Shown: positions 22,801 to 35,900 of the stretch, one piece after another
Layout of the letters: each line of letters starts with the position of its first letter
How positions within the stretch are numbered: the first letter of the stretch is position 1
Assembly (NCBI GenBank): GCA_000310025.1
Contig: FN648539.1
Location: 20,368-84,367 of the forward strand
Length of the DNA stretch: 64,000 nucleotides
Source: Ectocarpus siliculosus
Taxonomy: Eukaryota > Sar > Phaeophyceae > Ectocarpales > Ectocarpaceae
Reading direction: 5' to 3'
Made by a program: the position numbers and the translations under genes
The notes under the pieces: generated by a model
What the model was told of the DNA's origin: nothing
Seen by the model: only the letters and a program-made list of their open reading frames with translations
The model's database searches: none

Positions 22801-25518
22801 GTCGAGAGAATCACATAAGCCAACAACTTCCTAGGATTGCCTTCCCGCCGGGCGTTACAACAAGTAGGCCACACGGCGACAAGTGATATAGATAGATAGG
22901 ATAGATAGATAGGATAGAGAAAGCATGCTTGAGCCACCTTCGGCAAAGGAGTACAATTGGCAATCGGCGATTGGTCCTGTGGGAACATTGCTTTGTCCTC
23001 TCGAGGACACGTGGTCAATGGTGTAACAACTAAGCATGCAAACATGAGTACGCCCCCCCCCGCCCCCCGCCCCCCGCGAGTTACATGGGGCCGATGTAAA
23101 ATCGATGTTTACGATCAAACATTAAGCCTCCCCACAATGACCCATAAATATGGTCGCGCCCTAGCTGCAGAAGGCCGATCAATATCCGCGGAGAATTGCT
23201 TCTCTCGACACGTCTCCCGTTCACAACCACGGCCATCTCCGTTTGCCGCCAGACAGAAGGTCGAAGAGAAGGTGGCAACACTAGAGCGCTCGTGGCAAAA
23301 CGAGCGCAGCCTTCGATTACAGGTGCGTAGAGGTATGGTACCTTAAAACGGCCGACCATAGATAGAATACAAGCACTAATGTGTGTTCTCTTTACTAGTA
23401 GTGCGTAGATGTAGTAGGTTCTCGACATTTGTAGTAACTGTAGCGGAGAACATCCGTACCAGTCTTTATCAGGAACACGTACATATTTGGGTGTGTACAG
23501 GTGCTAACCTATGATGGACTTCCTCGCACGTCTTCAAATTCTGTTTGCCGCTAGGACCTTCACCGGCACGATGCAATGTCATCAGATACGAAGCACGCAG
23601 AGAAAGTAGCCGAGGATGTTGAGGGAAGATGGCTAGAATCTGAGAAGAGGGCACAAGTTCTGGAGGTAAAGGTAAGAACAAACCAAACCTTGGTGCTATG
23701 CGTACCCCGGTGCGTTCCAAATGTCCTCAGATCCACTCATGACGTGGTATTCCGTAAGCGTTGCGTTTCACATGGCCACTCGACACCACAGATGGCAATT
23801 GTATTCGCACAAGACACGCACGGTGGAGTGTACAGCCAGACTTGCGCGTAGCGAGGCGAGACGCAGGAAAGAAGGCATGAGAAACAGAACGAGCTTTACC
23901 GCCGCCGCGTCCTTCTTGAAATAGTGACCTCTGGTGTTGTCATACGAAACGTTGGCGACTTCAGGAGTAGAACGAATATGAAGCAGGGTCATGTGGTTGA
24001 TATCCTTGCCTGCCCCTTAGAAATCCGCGCATGTCGCCTACCCCAGACCGTTTGGTCGCCTTACTTTCCGTAACGCAACGCTCGTACTTTTGCAGGTAGA
24101 ACAGAAAATACATGAGCTCGAATCCCAGTCCCGAGTCAACGCTGCACAGGCAGGCGAAATCGAGGCCCAAGCGGCCGAGATCGAGCTCCATAGGAAAGAG
24201 ATTTTCGACTTGAAACAGTGAGTGTACCGCCTGGTATCGTCGTTGCGGATTCTGCCTTTGATGAAAAATCTGACGACGTCTATCCCTCTGAATACATATT
24301 GTTTCGGGTACTCGACACGCGATACTGATCTTCGGGACTCTGGGGTTACGTGTATGTGTGTGTGATAGGGCGGTAGGGCGGCGCCCCCCCCGGTAGGGCA
24401 TCACGCTCTCTCCCGCCCTAATTCCCTTTACTCTACTCTAACGATGTTTATCAAGTGCCTGGGGTCAACCTCTTCCAAACGTACATTTCATCTTGCTCAA
24501 TTGTTTGCCCGGAATCGAAAGAGTGCTGCTTGCCAGAGAAGGGGAAATATCGACGGGATGCAGCACCGCCACCGACCTGAGACGCGAGTTGTCGCGCGTG
24601 AGAAGGGAATTTATCATGAGCACGTCCAACCGAAGCGAGCAACAAAGCGCGTTGCTCGGCAGCCGCAGGAGGGGGATCTCTAGCCAAAGACGGCGTCATC
24701 CTGACAGGGATTCATCGACGAAAGAGTTGATAGCCGGTGGTGGACACGACCTTTGTCGCAAAGAAAACTCGCGTGCCCTGCAGAAAGCTCGCGTTTCGTG
24801 GGATAACGTGTTCATGACGAAAGCAGACCAATCCGCCGAGACCGTAAGTGACCATCGCAACAGCAGTGGTTTGAACAAAAGTAACGCCCGAGAAATCGAG
24901 AAGCCAATCGTTCGGCACGTTCCACACTCAAGTCCTCCAGGTATGTCTGGGCTTGACAATAAATTTACGAAGAGTGCATCCTTCATTGTTGGTGCGCCCC
25001 TGTTGCTTTGTCGGAGCACGAAACGTTGTGCCGTGCGGTTGCTCGTGGGTTTTGTTAAACGCGCTCTAGACTGGTTTCTTACGGCAAACTAAAAGGGTAC
25101 AATTCTAGCATGTAGGTCTCACGGGCTAGTTAGAGCTACACTGACTGTCTCAAAACGGTTAAGAATCTAAATCTACCTCCAGGCAATGCATGGCCAGACT
25201 TGTGCTGATGTACGCGATGGGCGATTTACTATTTGTCTTGGTCACGTTTGCTTGCTTTCTGCAGTCGGCCGTGACACTACTTCTTCTGCCGACGCCAACC
25301 TCGATGGCACTGGGCGGAAAGAACAAACCCTGCAGCAGTCCAGACGTGGACACAAGCCAATCCCTCCACATTCGACCCTCCTCGTGGCGGGATCGCTCTT
25401 CATCGGAAAAGGACTCGGGGTGAAAAAGGCACCGACTGCGTTTTCGGGAGGATCAGCCAAAGACATATTGAAAAACATATTGGAGGGCTATGCACTACAG
25501 GAAGCAGAGAAAACATAA
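19888..25518 (+). CDS. Coiled-coil protein, function unknown
   Basis: Not assigned to a family. Proposed exons: 19888-19983, 20835-20888, 21136-21365, 23253-23322, 23594-23671, 24096-24217, 24537-24940, 25265-25518. Total 1308 nt, 435 aa, all phases consistent. Exon 1 reads MAVQHAAGEHKTNTP and on to LHVALQN; exons 1 and 2 are the weakest. Residues about 50-230 are heptad-rich coiled coil: ALEDQVQAFQEALEVKEERL, VEEKVATLERSWQNERSLRL, VEGRWLESEKRAQVLEVK, VEQKIHELESQSRVNAAQAG. Exon 7 is polar, basic and low-complexity. The last exon ends FSGGSAKDILKNILEGYALQ and then EAEKT, probably a short helix. No membrane segment or signal peptide. Such proteins are common in centrosomes, cilia and cytoskeleton; assignment to any of these would be a guess. 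Intron 3 (21366-23252) has collected two retrotransposon fragments. Confidence 0.65.
21551..22403 (-). mobile_element. Truncated non-LTR retrotransposon copy, reverse orientation
   Basis: 21565-22385 is close to the reverse complement of the 3' part of the element at 51039-52869, ending with the same GTACTCTTATG / GCATGCCTTAGCGGTTAGAC tail. The reading frame is broken. A 14-bp direct repeat CTGCCGAGATGGGG lies at both ends (21551-21564 and 22390-22403) and may be the target-site duplication. Weaker similarity to the element may continue past 22403, so a longer diverged copy is possible. Confidence 0.85.
22887..22918. repeat. GATA-type microsatellite
   Basis: ATAGATAGATAGGATAGATAGATAGGATAG pattern between two retrotransposon fragments; a shorter GATA run is at 785-803. 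Confidence 0.9.
22924..23078 (+). mobile_element. Short 3'-end fragment of the same retrotransposon, forward orientation
   Basis: Matches the last ~145 bp of the element ending at 52869: GAGCCACCTT.GGCAAAG, GGTCCTGTGGGAACA, TCCTCTCGAGGAC, GTGGTCAATGGT, GCATGCAAA, GAGTACG, then a C-rich tail (CCCCCCCCCG/CCCCCCG). It is severely 5'-truncated. It lies about 520 bp from the reverse copy in the same intron. Confidence 0.85.
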
Positions 25519-26122
25519 AAACATGAGTGTCACGGCTCCGCGCGGCGTGTCTATGAACGCCATCGCGTTCTGACAGCCTTGCCTGGGTGGCATGTGCTAG
25601 TTCGGTTGCCCGACTCGTCTAGCTCTTGTGTGATACAAAATGGCAGCATCCGACGGAGTTCGGCTGGAAAGGGTTGGATTGCGTTAGACAAGGTAAACTG
25701 CCAGAGTTCATGGGTTCGAATCCCCACAAATGCGGACCCGTGAGTGTTGACTCCCACAGAGAGGCGAAATCTCTTGGATTTGCGATGTTGAGCGATTTCT
25801 TGTTGGAACGAGAAAAAACAATTTTTTGGAGCTTCTCTTTGATGTCGCGCTCGAAGGCATCTACCCTCGCAGACAAAATATATACGAGTATTTTACTTCG
25901 CCAAGATTTGCGGTTCTTCTCAACCTCGCCCCACGGCTACTGTTGGGCCTAATACGACCACTATGCGCTAGCCAAATGCGCCTCCGTCAGAACCCTATGC
26001 AAAGGTACTCGGGTTTCGATTTGTAGCAGGGTTTGGTGTGTACCACGTCGGTTGTGACGACGGCTTGAGAGCAATGCTCAGCGTTTAGAGATATATTCCA
26101 TTTCACTAACGACGCGGCCGTG
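25519..26122. other. Convergent intergenic region, coiled-coil gene / APC4
   Basis: About 600 bp between two stop codons. No gene seen. A GGGTTCGAATCCCC motif at about 25711-25725 looks like a tRNA B box but has no tRNA around it. Confidence 0.6.
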
Positions 26123-29100
26123 TCATTCTCCCCCATCCTGTTCGTCATCTCCGTCCTCGTCCTCCTCGAGGTCGAACACTATCAAGTGCTTCGACGAACT
26201 CACGGCGCACGCTATCCCCCGCGCACCGGAGAGCGCTACAGCCACTCCCTTGGCATGTGCAGGCAGCTCTCTCGATCGACTGCTTAGCTCCGTCAGGTGG
26301 GGAGCGTCTGCACCCTGCCCGCGCGCCGCCCCTATCACATCCTTCGACCCCCCGCCCCCTCGTGCCTTCCGAGCCGGTGACGCCAAGCCGTGGTCGTCGA
26401 AGGAAGCGAGCGAGCCGACCTTCGTAAAGCCGAGCTCGTCTAGGTCGAGCAGATGGAGAGCCGTTGCCTGGTGTCGGTCTGCCACCGGTTCCAACACGAT
26501 CGCTAGCCTCCCCTCATTCTGCGTCGGAACTCCTGGCACGCTGCCGTAGAAGGCTACCTGCCTAACTTGGAAGCCCGGCGGAGACCTCACGCCCGTGACC
26601 CACATCGAATCCCGGGGGGCAACCGCGACGTTGGAGCCTTCGAGAGTTGGGAGCGGCGTTGGCACTACGGTCACCCACACCACGTCCAACCCCTTCCCGC
26701 CCCGTGTATTGTCTGGAACCACCGTGACCGCCACGACGCCTCCACTCTCTCTCCGATCTCGCTCGCCTACGTCTACACACCCGGCTGGGAGCTTATCGTG
26801 GAAGCCCATGCACGCGCGCATGGACACCAGCGGCGGAGCGCCCCCGGACGCTGCTGCTGCCGCCCTAGCAGCAGCCCTTGTCCTAATGAGGTCGCCAGCG
26901 CCCCCTTCAGAAGAAGGGCACAGCCTCGCGCAAGTTACGTTCGCCACGGCGCGGCTGAGTCTGTTTCGCGGGGCCTGGAAGACCTCCTCCACGGATGCCC
27001 CGAGGCGTTGTACCTGAGTCCAACAAAAAATCGCGGCAGCGATACGGTGAAAAAAAAGACCTGCTAGCCCAGCTTTACGTTGATTTCTCCTGAAGCGCGC
27101 GCTAGGGAAGAGAAGCCGAGAGAGAGAGAGGTAAACGTGAACGGGGGTCGACGGAGGCGTTACGACAGAGGAAGTCGACCTCACCTGCCCTCGTAATGTG
27201 CGGGATGCCAACACTGGATCCTCGGGTAGAACGACGAAGCGGTTCTTTTGATTTGGACCAGTCAAGGGCCCTCGAGCTGCGGGAGGCCCCTCCAGGGACT
27301 CTACTGGGTTCTCGTCCACAGCGAGCCCCGGAACGCGTGTACCAATCATTGACTCCACCTGGTAATCAGTCAAATATTTGACAATCACAGTTTGACGAGA
27401 TATTCGACAATGAGCTCGTACATAGGGCGGCATTGGGAGCTACAGTTCAAGCACGATCAGGGTTCAGCCCAAAGGGTCTCGAGATTTCGACACACAAAAA
27501 AAAAACGCTGCGTTGTGACGGTGAATTGAGATATCGCTGAACGTAAAACTACCAACCGCTTGACAGGTGCGAAACCTCGAGCGGCAATCGCGGCCACGTG
27601 CATATTCCAATCCAAGAAATCACGTTACCATCACCAAATTCGTACCATGTGCTATGGCATGTTAACACCGACAAAGACAGGTACCTCTCGAACCCGTGCA
27701 GCACCTCCACAATATCAACCCTCGGAAAACACCGGTGTACTGTACCAACACGGAAACAAACAAGGCGACTTCAACGCATTCGTTGCCCGCGCATCCTGGG
27801 CTGCCATACCACGAATTCGCAACAACTTACTCTGGAGCGGGGCGAAGCACCGGCTGCTGTCGATCTCGAGGAAAGGGAAGGCTTATCCGACGGCAAGGGT
27901 TCCCTCAAAATCGTCAGAACAGAGTTCGCCAAAGTCAGGCAGGGTGACGGGGGCTCGTGCTCCTCGGTGCCATCGGCAGAGTTGGAATCGGTCACAACCG
28001 GCGACATTTGTTCCAGCCAAAGCAAGAGAAAACGAAGACGCGAGCGGCTGGTCTGCACATCACGCAGCGTTTGCTCCACCTTGACACTGGGCGAAAAGAA
28101 GATTTGAGACGACACGGGAGCAGAGTTCAGACTCGGACATGTGCACGAAAACGCGCCTGTGCACGGACGGGGTGGTGTCTTGGAAACAAGCAATGGCGAG
28201 TACACGGCGGACGTTGAACATAGCAAGGAATTCGCGAGCGCAACCCTAACCCTATCACCGCACGCGTGGTACTCAACGTACTCTCGCACAATATTCGACT
28301 ACCCCCTTCACAGCGTTGTGGCTATTAACACTTAAACCGGCACCTGCAGACCGCCAGCACTACTCTACCGTCCTTGCTTACCACAGCATCTCGCAGTCCT
28401 TGAGAAATGCTTCGACCGGCGCCTGGCCGAGACCAAGCCCCCCATCGCCGTCCACGCCGCCCCCGCCTGTGCAAGCAATCACCAGCCGGTGAAGGTCGCA
28501 AGCTCGGAATAGCAAGGTTCGCGCCAGGAGAGACACGTCGCCTCGAAGCATCGCCTCCACCTGCACATTTTGTTGAATTCGCGCGCGGTGGGACCGAAGG
28601 AGGCGGTGTCCAAACTAATCATCGTGGTTTCTTCAGGCTAGGACCTCCCATCAAAGGCACTCTATTACCCTATTACACGAAGTAGCCTAATGGTGCGTGG
28701 GGAAAATAACGGTGGAGGGCACAAATGTGTCAAGTGCGTTGGCGGTACAAACCATGACGCTCTGGTTGGAATCTACTTGTAGGTTTGCCAGCGAGAAGCG
28801 GAGTCGTGACACCGCACACACGAGTACTTACCTGCCCTGTGCCGGTGTCGACAGCCTTCCGCATCCGAGCAAGTTGGACATGCGTCAGGCCTGTCGACAG
28901 GAACTGTGCGAGCGCAGCACTGGCATACCCACACGTCACCTGCAGAATAAAGTCCGGTGCCAAGTGAAGATCAAGCAAAGATGTCGTTTCGCTTTTCATT
29001 GTGCTTCTTCTTGGCATACTTGCGTCGATCCATTCCATCTTGGCGATACCTGACCTGCGGTTGCATCAACCTCTCCCCATCAATGACGTAAATTTTTCAT

Positions 29101-32100
29101 GAGACACACCGGGGTCATCATTAGCTTACTGGGTTAGCTGCCAAAAGTGTGGTGGTATGCCGAGCACGTATCACGGTTTGCCGATTGGCAGCGACAATGG
29201 AGTCCAGGTGTACGGGAACGCGCTGTCACGACTTGCGCATTCGTCGTAGCTACTCACAAGATGAATGAACTCGTCCTTGGCAGTGATATCTTTGTCATAG
29301 CCGAATCTCGGCAGCAGATCTTCCAGGTTCCTGTAAAAAAACGACAGAGACACAACATTGAAAAGGGCACCTCGGGAGTGAATCCACATGCCTCCATTGA
29401 AGATGGCCACGACTGCACGAGGTAACCGAGAGCAGAAGCGACGAAAGTGCTGACGCACGTGTGCCCATGTTCCTAAGAGCTACAAGGTGAACTCGATCTC
29501 TCCACTAGGGGTATACTAAAAAGCGGTTGGGTTTCCGCTGGAGACTTTCTTCGTGAAAACCAAACCCACCCATGTATTACCCTCAATCCTTCGCGCAGGG
29601 GTCCATTTGGCTGACAGGCGAGATCGACTTTCACACAGCCAGCCGCCCATCATGCCACATTACACTCCGCAACTCAGCACTAAATCGTGACCGACAAGCG
29701 TATGTAGATCAGGCCTGTCGTACTCGCAGTCTTCGAGCGAGCTTCCCATAAATAACGACAATCTCACCCGAGCTTGGTCTCTAGCGCCTGCAGGGTGCCC
29801 TTCCACAGCTGGGGCAACCGTGGCACGGACACCACCAGCCGCCCGATTACAGCCCTGAAAGCGGTGAACTGCATCGCCAGGGGCTTGAGCTCGTGGCGTT
29901 GACGCCAAAGCAGGGGGAGGTCCACCTGCCGTGTCGATCACCCGTCACACGCAGTCGGTCGTCTTAACTTAGAAGCTTGCAGGACGGGCGACCTTTGTAA
30001 CCTTATGGAAATCAGCAAAGATGGTGCACAAATACCTGCTGGGCAGTGGCGCAACTAGCACGGCGAAGCAAATATACCAGGTGTGCTGTTGCAGGCGGGT
30101 TAACGTACGACATGTTCCGCTGAGTTTCGTCACCTGGATAAGCTCGACTTGTCCGTCAAACTCCACAAGGGCAGTCAAAACGCTGAGGTCCGCGCTGAGA
30201 GTAAGCTGCAAGGGCCGCAACGCAGGCCCCGTGCCATCGATATCGACCTCACTCTCCGTCAGTCCAGAGAAACCAGCACCATCCTGACCCGGCGACCTTC
30301 GAAATCGTCTCTGGCGGGGGCTATCTACTCTTCCACCCCCGGAGGCTCGACCTTTGCCCTTCGTGGGTTTCCGGTGCGCCCTGAGGTCGATGGTTATGAG
30401 TCGATAAGCTCCACAGATGGAAAGCACAACAACTCCCGCGGAGTCTGCGCTCGCCAGAACGCTCACCGGGCGCTCCTTCATACCCTGTGGCGTTTCGACC
30501 ATCCAGCAACAAGGCGAACACCGCAAGGTTTCTGTGAAACACCAGTCTTGGAAGGGCAGCAGTGGGAACCTTGCCCGGACACGCAAAAGCCGTCAGGCAT
30601 GCTATAATAGGTCATGTCGCCCTGGTATGCTCACCACCAGCACAAAACAATGTTTGGTGTTTTCGGATCGAGCAAGCGAGAAAGCGGTTTCCTCACCTGA
30701 TTATCGCTGCAAAGCGGGAACACGAACAACGCGCATGTACACCAAGCTCGACGACTTTGCGATATCGACTCAAGTGTTCCTACAGGCAGCGACCAGTCTT
30801 TGCTGCACGCACACCGGTATGGTATCCACGCACCACACCTCTCGATCTAGTGAAGCTGCCTCAGTCGTTCGCACCTGTAGCAGCATGAAGCCGTCGTCTG
30901 CCTGCGAGCTGTACTCCGAGGAGCGGCCCGCAACCCCTCCACCAGGAGCTCCGTTGGCCCCAGGCAGCTGATCACATGGTCCCAGTACGTGCTCGCAGCG
31001 ATCGGCGTAGGCAGCCGCGACTTCCGCGAGTTGGTCGGCTTCCTCGTCGGCCCTTGAGCGGGCCGTACCATGACGAGGTTGCTGCGCTACCCACGTGAGG
31101 GCTGCAAGAGACCTTCCTTCGTGGAACGCCAGCGAGCATTCCTCAGCACCTGGAAAATCAAAGTGGACGCGGACCAGGTTATGGTTCGTTTAGTGCACAC
31201 GACCGTAGTGGCGCCCGGGTGCAGATCTACGAATCTATAACGAACGCCATGCATCGCAAACTACACTGTGCGTGGCTGTTGCAAGGCGTTCGCGCTCTAG
31301 CCGATGAAACGTCGAGCCCATACCCACAAATCGCATCCAAATGTGTGGCATCTCAAGATTAACGACTCAAGAATCAGCAGAAAAAAAAAATACTCCATGA
31401 TCTGGCACGTTATTGGGCAGTTCACACTTGCAGCTAGAACATCAACAAAACAGTTCAATGAATACCACCCACAAATACCTGTCTCAACGCCGAAGAGCTG
31501 AATGGTACCATCGGTGTACCCGACGGCCAGGGTCTTGCCGTTAGGGCTCCAGGTAACGCATGAGAACGTACGATTGCCCATATCCTCTTGAGTCAGCGTG
31601 AAACTTCGTTGCCAGCCCATGGTCCTGTTGATACAAATAACAACAGTTTCGAGCCCGTGAAAATACCACCAGAGTAACTGGCATGTCTCACGGAGGCAGA
31701 GCGCCGCGAAGTGCAAAATACTCCAGAACAGGTCGCTACAATTATTAGGAAAAATAAATACACACACACACACAGAAAGACTACCCGTTCGAGATATACC
31801 CACATTCGAACGGCAGCTATTTACTGCTGCTGTGCAGCGGTAGTTTTTTTGAATATTTCACCGCATTTTTCAAAGTGAACGGCCTTTGCCTTTGCCACAG
31901 CTGGGTCACAACCGCACGTTCGCCTTCCGAAGAGATACACATAGACAGGCTGCCGCTCTTCCAGAGCTCTTAGGTGCAATATGCAACTACAGACCGATGG
32001 CGGCCATCGGCGAGAGAGGGAGGCACCAGTTCATCACCTGTGCACGGAGAGCTGGCCATCAACGTGGAGTGAAGCCACCAAGTCCATCGTAGGGCACATG

Positions 32101-32165
32101 CACACCAACCGGCAGTGAAGCAGTTTCTCATGGATGATCGAGAAGTTCCGGCCTGCGGCCGCCAT
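26123..32165 (-). CDS. APC4: Anaphase-promoting complex subunit 4
   Basis: APC4 is a scaffold subunit of the APC/C ubiquitin ligase that links APC1/APC5 in the platform. Exons (minus strand): 32165-32038, 31624-31479, 31149-30875, 30484-30134, 29925-29768, 29330-29258, 28939-28832, 28560-28382, 28086-27831, one unresolved short exon near 27690-27755, 27358-27185, 27013-26123. Phases fit throughout except at the unresolved exon. Without it the protein is 912 aa (human about 808). The N-terminal WD40-like part has FSIIHEKLLHCRLVCMCPT, CVTWSPNGKTLAVGYTDGTI, SVLASADSAGVVVLSICG and LQLTLSADLSVLTALVEF. The central helical APC4 domain has HELKPLAMQFTAFRAVIGRL, KDEFIHLVTCGYASAALAQF and RLRFLLLWLEQMS. 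The C-terminus matches human APC4: GVAVALSGARGIACAVSSSK, then HLIVFDLEEDED and an acidic tail. Low-complexity insertions explain the extra length. Divergent from the FATP gene. Confidence 0.93.
31738..31803. repeat. Dispersed ~50-bp repeat, copy 1
   Basis: AGGAAAAATAAATACACACA, then AGA.A.ACTACCC.TTCGAG and ATATACCCACA. A matching copy is at 45518-45567, and a weaker start (GGAAAAATAAAGACACACAC) at about 6780-6799. It is in APC4 intron 1. Confidence 0.75.
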
Positions 32166-32939
32166 GACAGATAGTAGGATTCGTTCGTATGAGGTGAACA
32201 CGAGACGCGAGAGCGCGAGAGACACTCTTGCCGGCACTCTTCCCCAGGGGCCAGGGGCGTTTTGGAGAGACATTGCGTAGGCGGGAGGCGGGGCTGTTAC
32301 CAACAGTTCGGCGAGGGGGGGAAAAAAAGTGAAGGAGGCATGTGCATATGTGCATATAAGTAACACACAACACACCAGCAGTCTATACAACAGGCATAAA
32401 TACATTTACCCCCGGGGGGAAAGTGCGACCCATGGCGAGGTAGTTCGTGGCACTGCGATGCAAACTTGGCCTCGATGCTTCTATTGGCATGCTTTGTTGG
32501 GGCTGTATGCCTCCTCATCACCAGAGGCAGGAGAAACTTCTGCTGGCGAAACACCAAGCGCTTGTTTCGAAGGTATATTGCTGCATGTTGAGTGTGTACG
32601 ACTACAACATAGGAGTACCAGTACACAGTACAATATACAGTCTACAAGTGGGTAGACTACGTGGAGTTCCAATGGCTTGACAGCAGTTGGCGAACACTCT
32701 TGTGCGTCCGCACACCTCCCCTCTTGAGTTTTATTGCTCGAGTGTGAGTCCTCTTCTCTGATGGCGTCGTACGTGGTTCTCTGGGTGTAGAAAGAATGAT
32801 GTACGAAGAATTACTCTTTCCCTCTACCCACACTACTGTCTTAAAGATTTGTTGATCTGGTGTAAGACATGTCACGTCCTCTCGCTCTCGCCTGTCGCCA
32901 TTTTCTTGGAAAAGGGGGCAGTTTGACTTTCACCCCCAG
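32166..32939. promoter_or_regulatory. Head-to-head region, APC4 / FATP gene
   Basis: About 770 bp between the APC4 start codon and the first recognisable FATP exon. It probably also holds the undetected first FATP exon. No clear motif beyond purine- and G-rich stretches (about 32310-32335). Confidence 0.45.
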
Positions 32940-35900
32940 TTCACCTGGAATATCTGGGCTGCATTTGTTGATCTAAGCAAGGACACGCCCGTACAGTTTT
33001 CCTTTTGCTTTGAGGATAATCGCGCCCCTCTTCCTCTGTCCGTTCTGCGCCTCGACGACCGTTCATCCACGTACAGCGGTGGTCTCGCTGCCGTGGCTGT
33101 TCGAGATGCTTTAAGGTTCTGCAGTGATATCCTCATTCTAGTGAGGCTTTTACTTGTGCTGAAGGTCAAGGCCGCACGAGTCCGCGGCGTTGACTGGTGA
33201 GCGAAAGTTCAACTCCGAGAACTCCCCGCCTGAGCCAATAAGTCCGACTTCCTCCAAAAGCTTAATGTGCAAGTTGGCCGCACATCACACTCAGTTTCTA
33301 CAAAGCACTGGGCTCTACATTGGCGGCCAACCAAGCATGCTAGCAGACACAGTGATACGTTGGTGAACGTTTTATGCGTGACACGAGCTTCAAGATTGAG
33401 CCCTACAACTAGCGCCCCACATCGCAGGTAATCGCAACCTCGAAGTTAGGCCACGCCCTGCTTGACGATCCAGCCAGGTCTTGGTTCGGTGCATTATTTC
33501 TTGCTTTCCAGGAGTGTAGCAGACATGTTCGAGGAGATCCTCTATCGCCACGGCGACAAACCAGCAATCGTGGTGGCTGAAACGGGTTCATCTACCACTT
33601 ACACTCAGCTCGATCGAAGGTGGGTTGGGGTGGCAGCGGGGCGGCGACTAGACCTACAATTGGATGTGAGTGTTGAGTTTGGCCCATTGCCTTATTCCCC
33701 TTACCCCTCCTGTAGGCCGAAAAAGTTAACCGAAGGCCCCACCTGGGGGCTGGCAGAGGTTGCATGTCCTTCTAGTAGCAATTGTAGCCTAGATGACTCG
33801 TAGGGTGAACCCATGCAAGAGTATATCGCGTGACTCAACAACCGGTTTCTGTGGACGCCCATCGCCACAGGTCAAATCAGGTCGCCTACTGGGCTCTGAG
33901 CCAAGGCCTCCAGAAAGGAGACGTTGTCGCGCTGATCATGCCGTCGTGCCCTGACTACGGTAAGAGAAGAAAGGAGACGGGGAATGTGTTACACCTCCCG
34001 TTTGACCAGCTACTTGTAGACGAAAGTTGTGTGTCGCTGTTGGGGGCGACTACACCAGCTAGGTATTCGCACAACTCGGACCCAGATGCCCGTGGCGGGC
34101 ATGCAGGGCTGGGTTTTCCAACACGCAGCAAATGCTCACGTGGGCCTGGTTGTCTCAACCAGAAAGGGAAGGCTGGCAAATGTGCGCTACATTGATTGCA
34201 GGAGCCACGCCTTGTTAATGTTCCAAGGAGCAGCGTGAGGCGCGCCCCATCATAAATCATTTGTCAACGCTGTGGTGTAGCCTTTGTGCCGTATATTTAC
34301 AGCGCTGCCCTCCGCACCCGGTTCTCCTGCACAGTGGCCATTTGGCTAGGCATGGCGAAGGTTGGGGTGTGTACGGCCCTTGTCAACATCCACACCAAAG
34401 GCCCGGCGCTTGCACACGCAGTCCGGATCGCTCTTGAGCAGTCGAAGTCCCACACCCCGATCGTGGTGGTGGATAGAAGCCTTGCCGCACTGATGGATCC
34501 TGACGTCCTTGATGCGCTTCCTGAAACGGTGAGCAACAGGGTTGGGTATACTTGAATCAAATCTGTCGCATTGACCTGACGAACTTGAGGCGTACCCTGT
34601 CATATCGGGGCGAACGTAGCGAGCAACAAATGGGAGGCCGGTTGATGGTCTTTAGCTTGCTTGAATCGAATTTATAGTGTTGTACCCGTCGTGTACACGA
34701 CCTCCCGAGGTGGGTGCAGCATTCACGGCGAGGCATCTTTTGTGGCCAGGGGGTCGCACACAACGACGACTTTAAGAAAACCGTCCCAAACCGTCGATCC
34801 CCCGACGATGTCATGCCATTTCCCTGTTGGAGCCAACAGGTGCGTATCTGCGTGTACGGGGGAGAAGCAGAAGCTGGGGACATCTCACGAGATGATATGT
34901 GGTCACAGATAGCAACAATGAGTCAAGGCTCTGTCCCCGAGGGAAGTCGGCGGGGGATCATGTGAGGAGCGCAACAGGTAGTTGCTGGAGCACATTCTGT
35001 ACCTCGTGTGGCTATCGCTGAATCGCAGCTGGCTTTACGCTCCGTTGCGACAGGAAAGAAAACCCTGCACAACTGCTACGGTACGGTGAAGAAAAGACGA
35101 CGATCACTGACTTGAGCAGCCACTGATACCGTCTTTTGTCCTCCTTGTGGAGAACGAGTTGGGTCAGCAAGAGCCGTTTTATTTCGCGTGTAGGAGAATT
35201 GTACAGGGATACTGGCAACATGTACGGACGCTGCGTTGTCATCGATGTTCTTCGGACTTGTCCCTTGAACCCCTTTCTCTTTCCTACAGGTGGAACAGCC
35301 CATTGATTTACATCTACACCTCAGGCACCACCGGCCTACCCAAGGCTTCCAAAATCAGCCATCTGCGTTTCTTCTCCTCAGCTGTCATGTTCTCCGTAGC
35401 GACCAGACTGCGTTCTAACGACAGGTGCGGTATCGGCAAGCGCTTCTGTGGGTTTCGTGTCGTGCTAGATAAATGGGTTCCTCCTTTTTCCTGTTTAACC
35501 AACCTCCGAAGTACCTCTAAGCACCAGTCCAACAACTTGCATACGCCACCCATTCAGCCGCGGTTTCAACTGCCACCGAGAAATGCTCCAGTTGACAAAA
35601 CAATGTACATAATCCTTGGACTACAACGACTGTTGGTCGAGATGCGCGCCCCACGCAAGACCGGACGTCTAAACGGATCAAGGAAGACATGTTGTGATGG
35701 ACGGACAACGTTTCCGCACAACAAAAGCTTGTGACATTTCTGGTATCGATCACTACCATAATGCTTAGAAGCATGTAGCCCTCCTGGCCCCTGACTGAGG
35801 ATGTGGGTGGACTTTTCTTGGTGCACGTGGGCTTGATTCCTTTCTTTCAGGGTGTACTGCGCGCTGCCCCTCTACCATTCCTCCGGCGGCATGCTGGGCG

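Noticed and set aside
25690-25735. tRNA gene suggested by GGGTTCGAATCCCC
   Set aside because: The B-box-like word is present but the T-stem pairs over only 3 bp, and no A box, anticodon arm or acceptor stem can be formed around it.
26250-27067. Plus-strand ORFs opposite the last APC4 exon
   Set aside because: Shadow frames of a GC-rich coding exon; no motifs and no independent splice signals.
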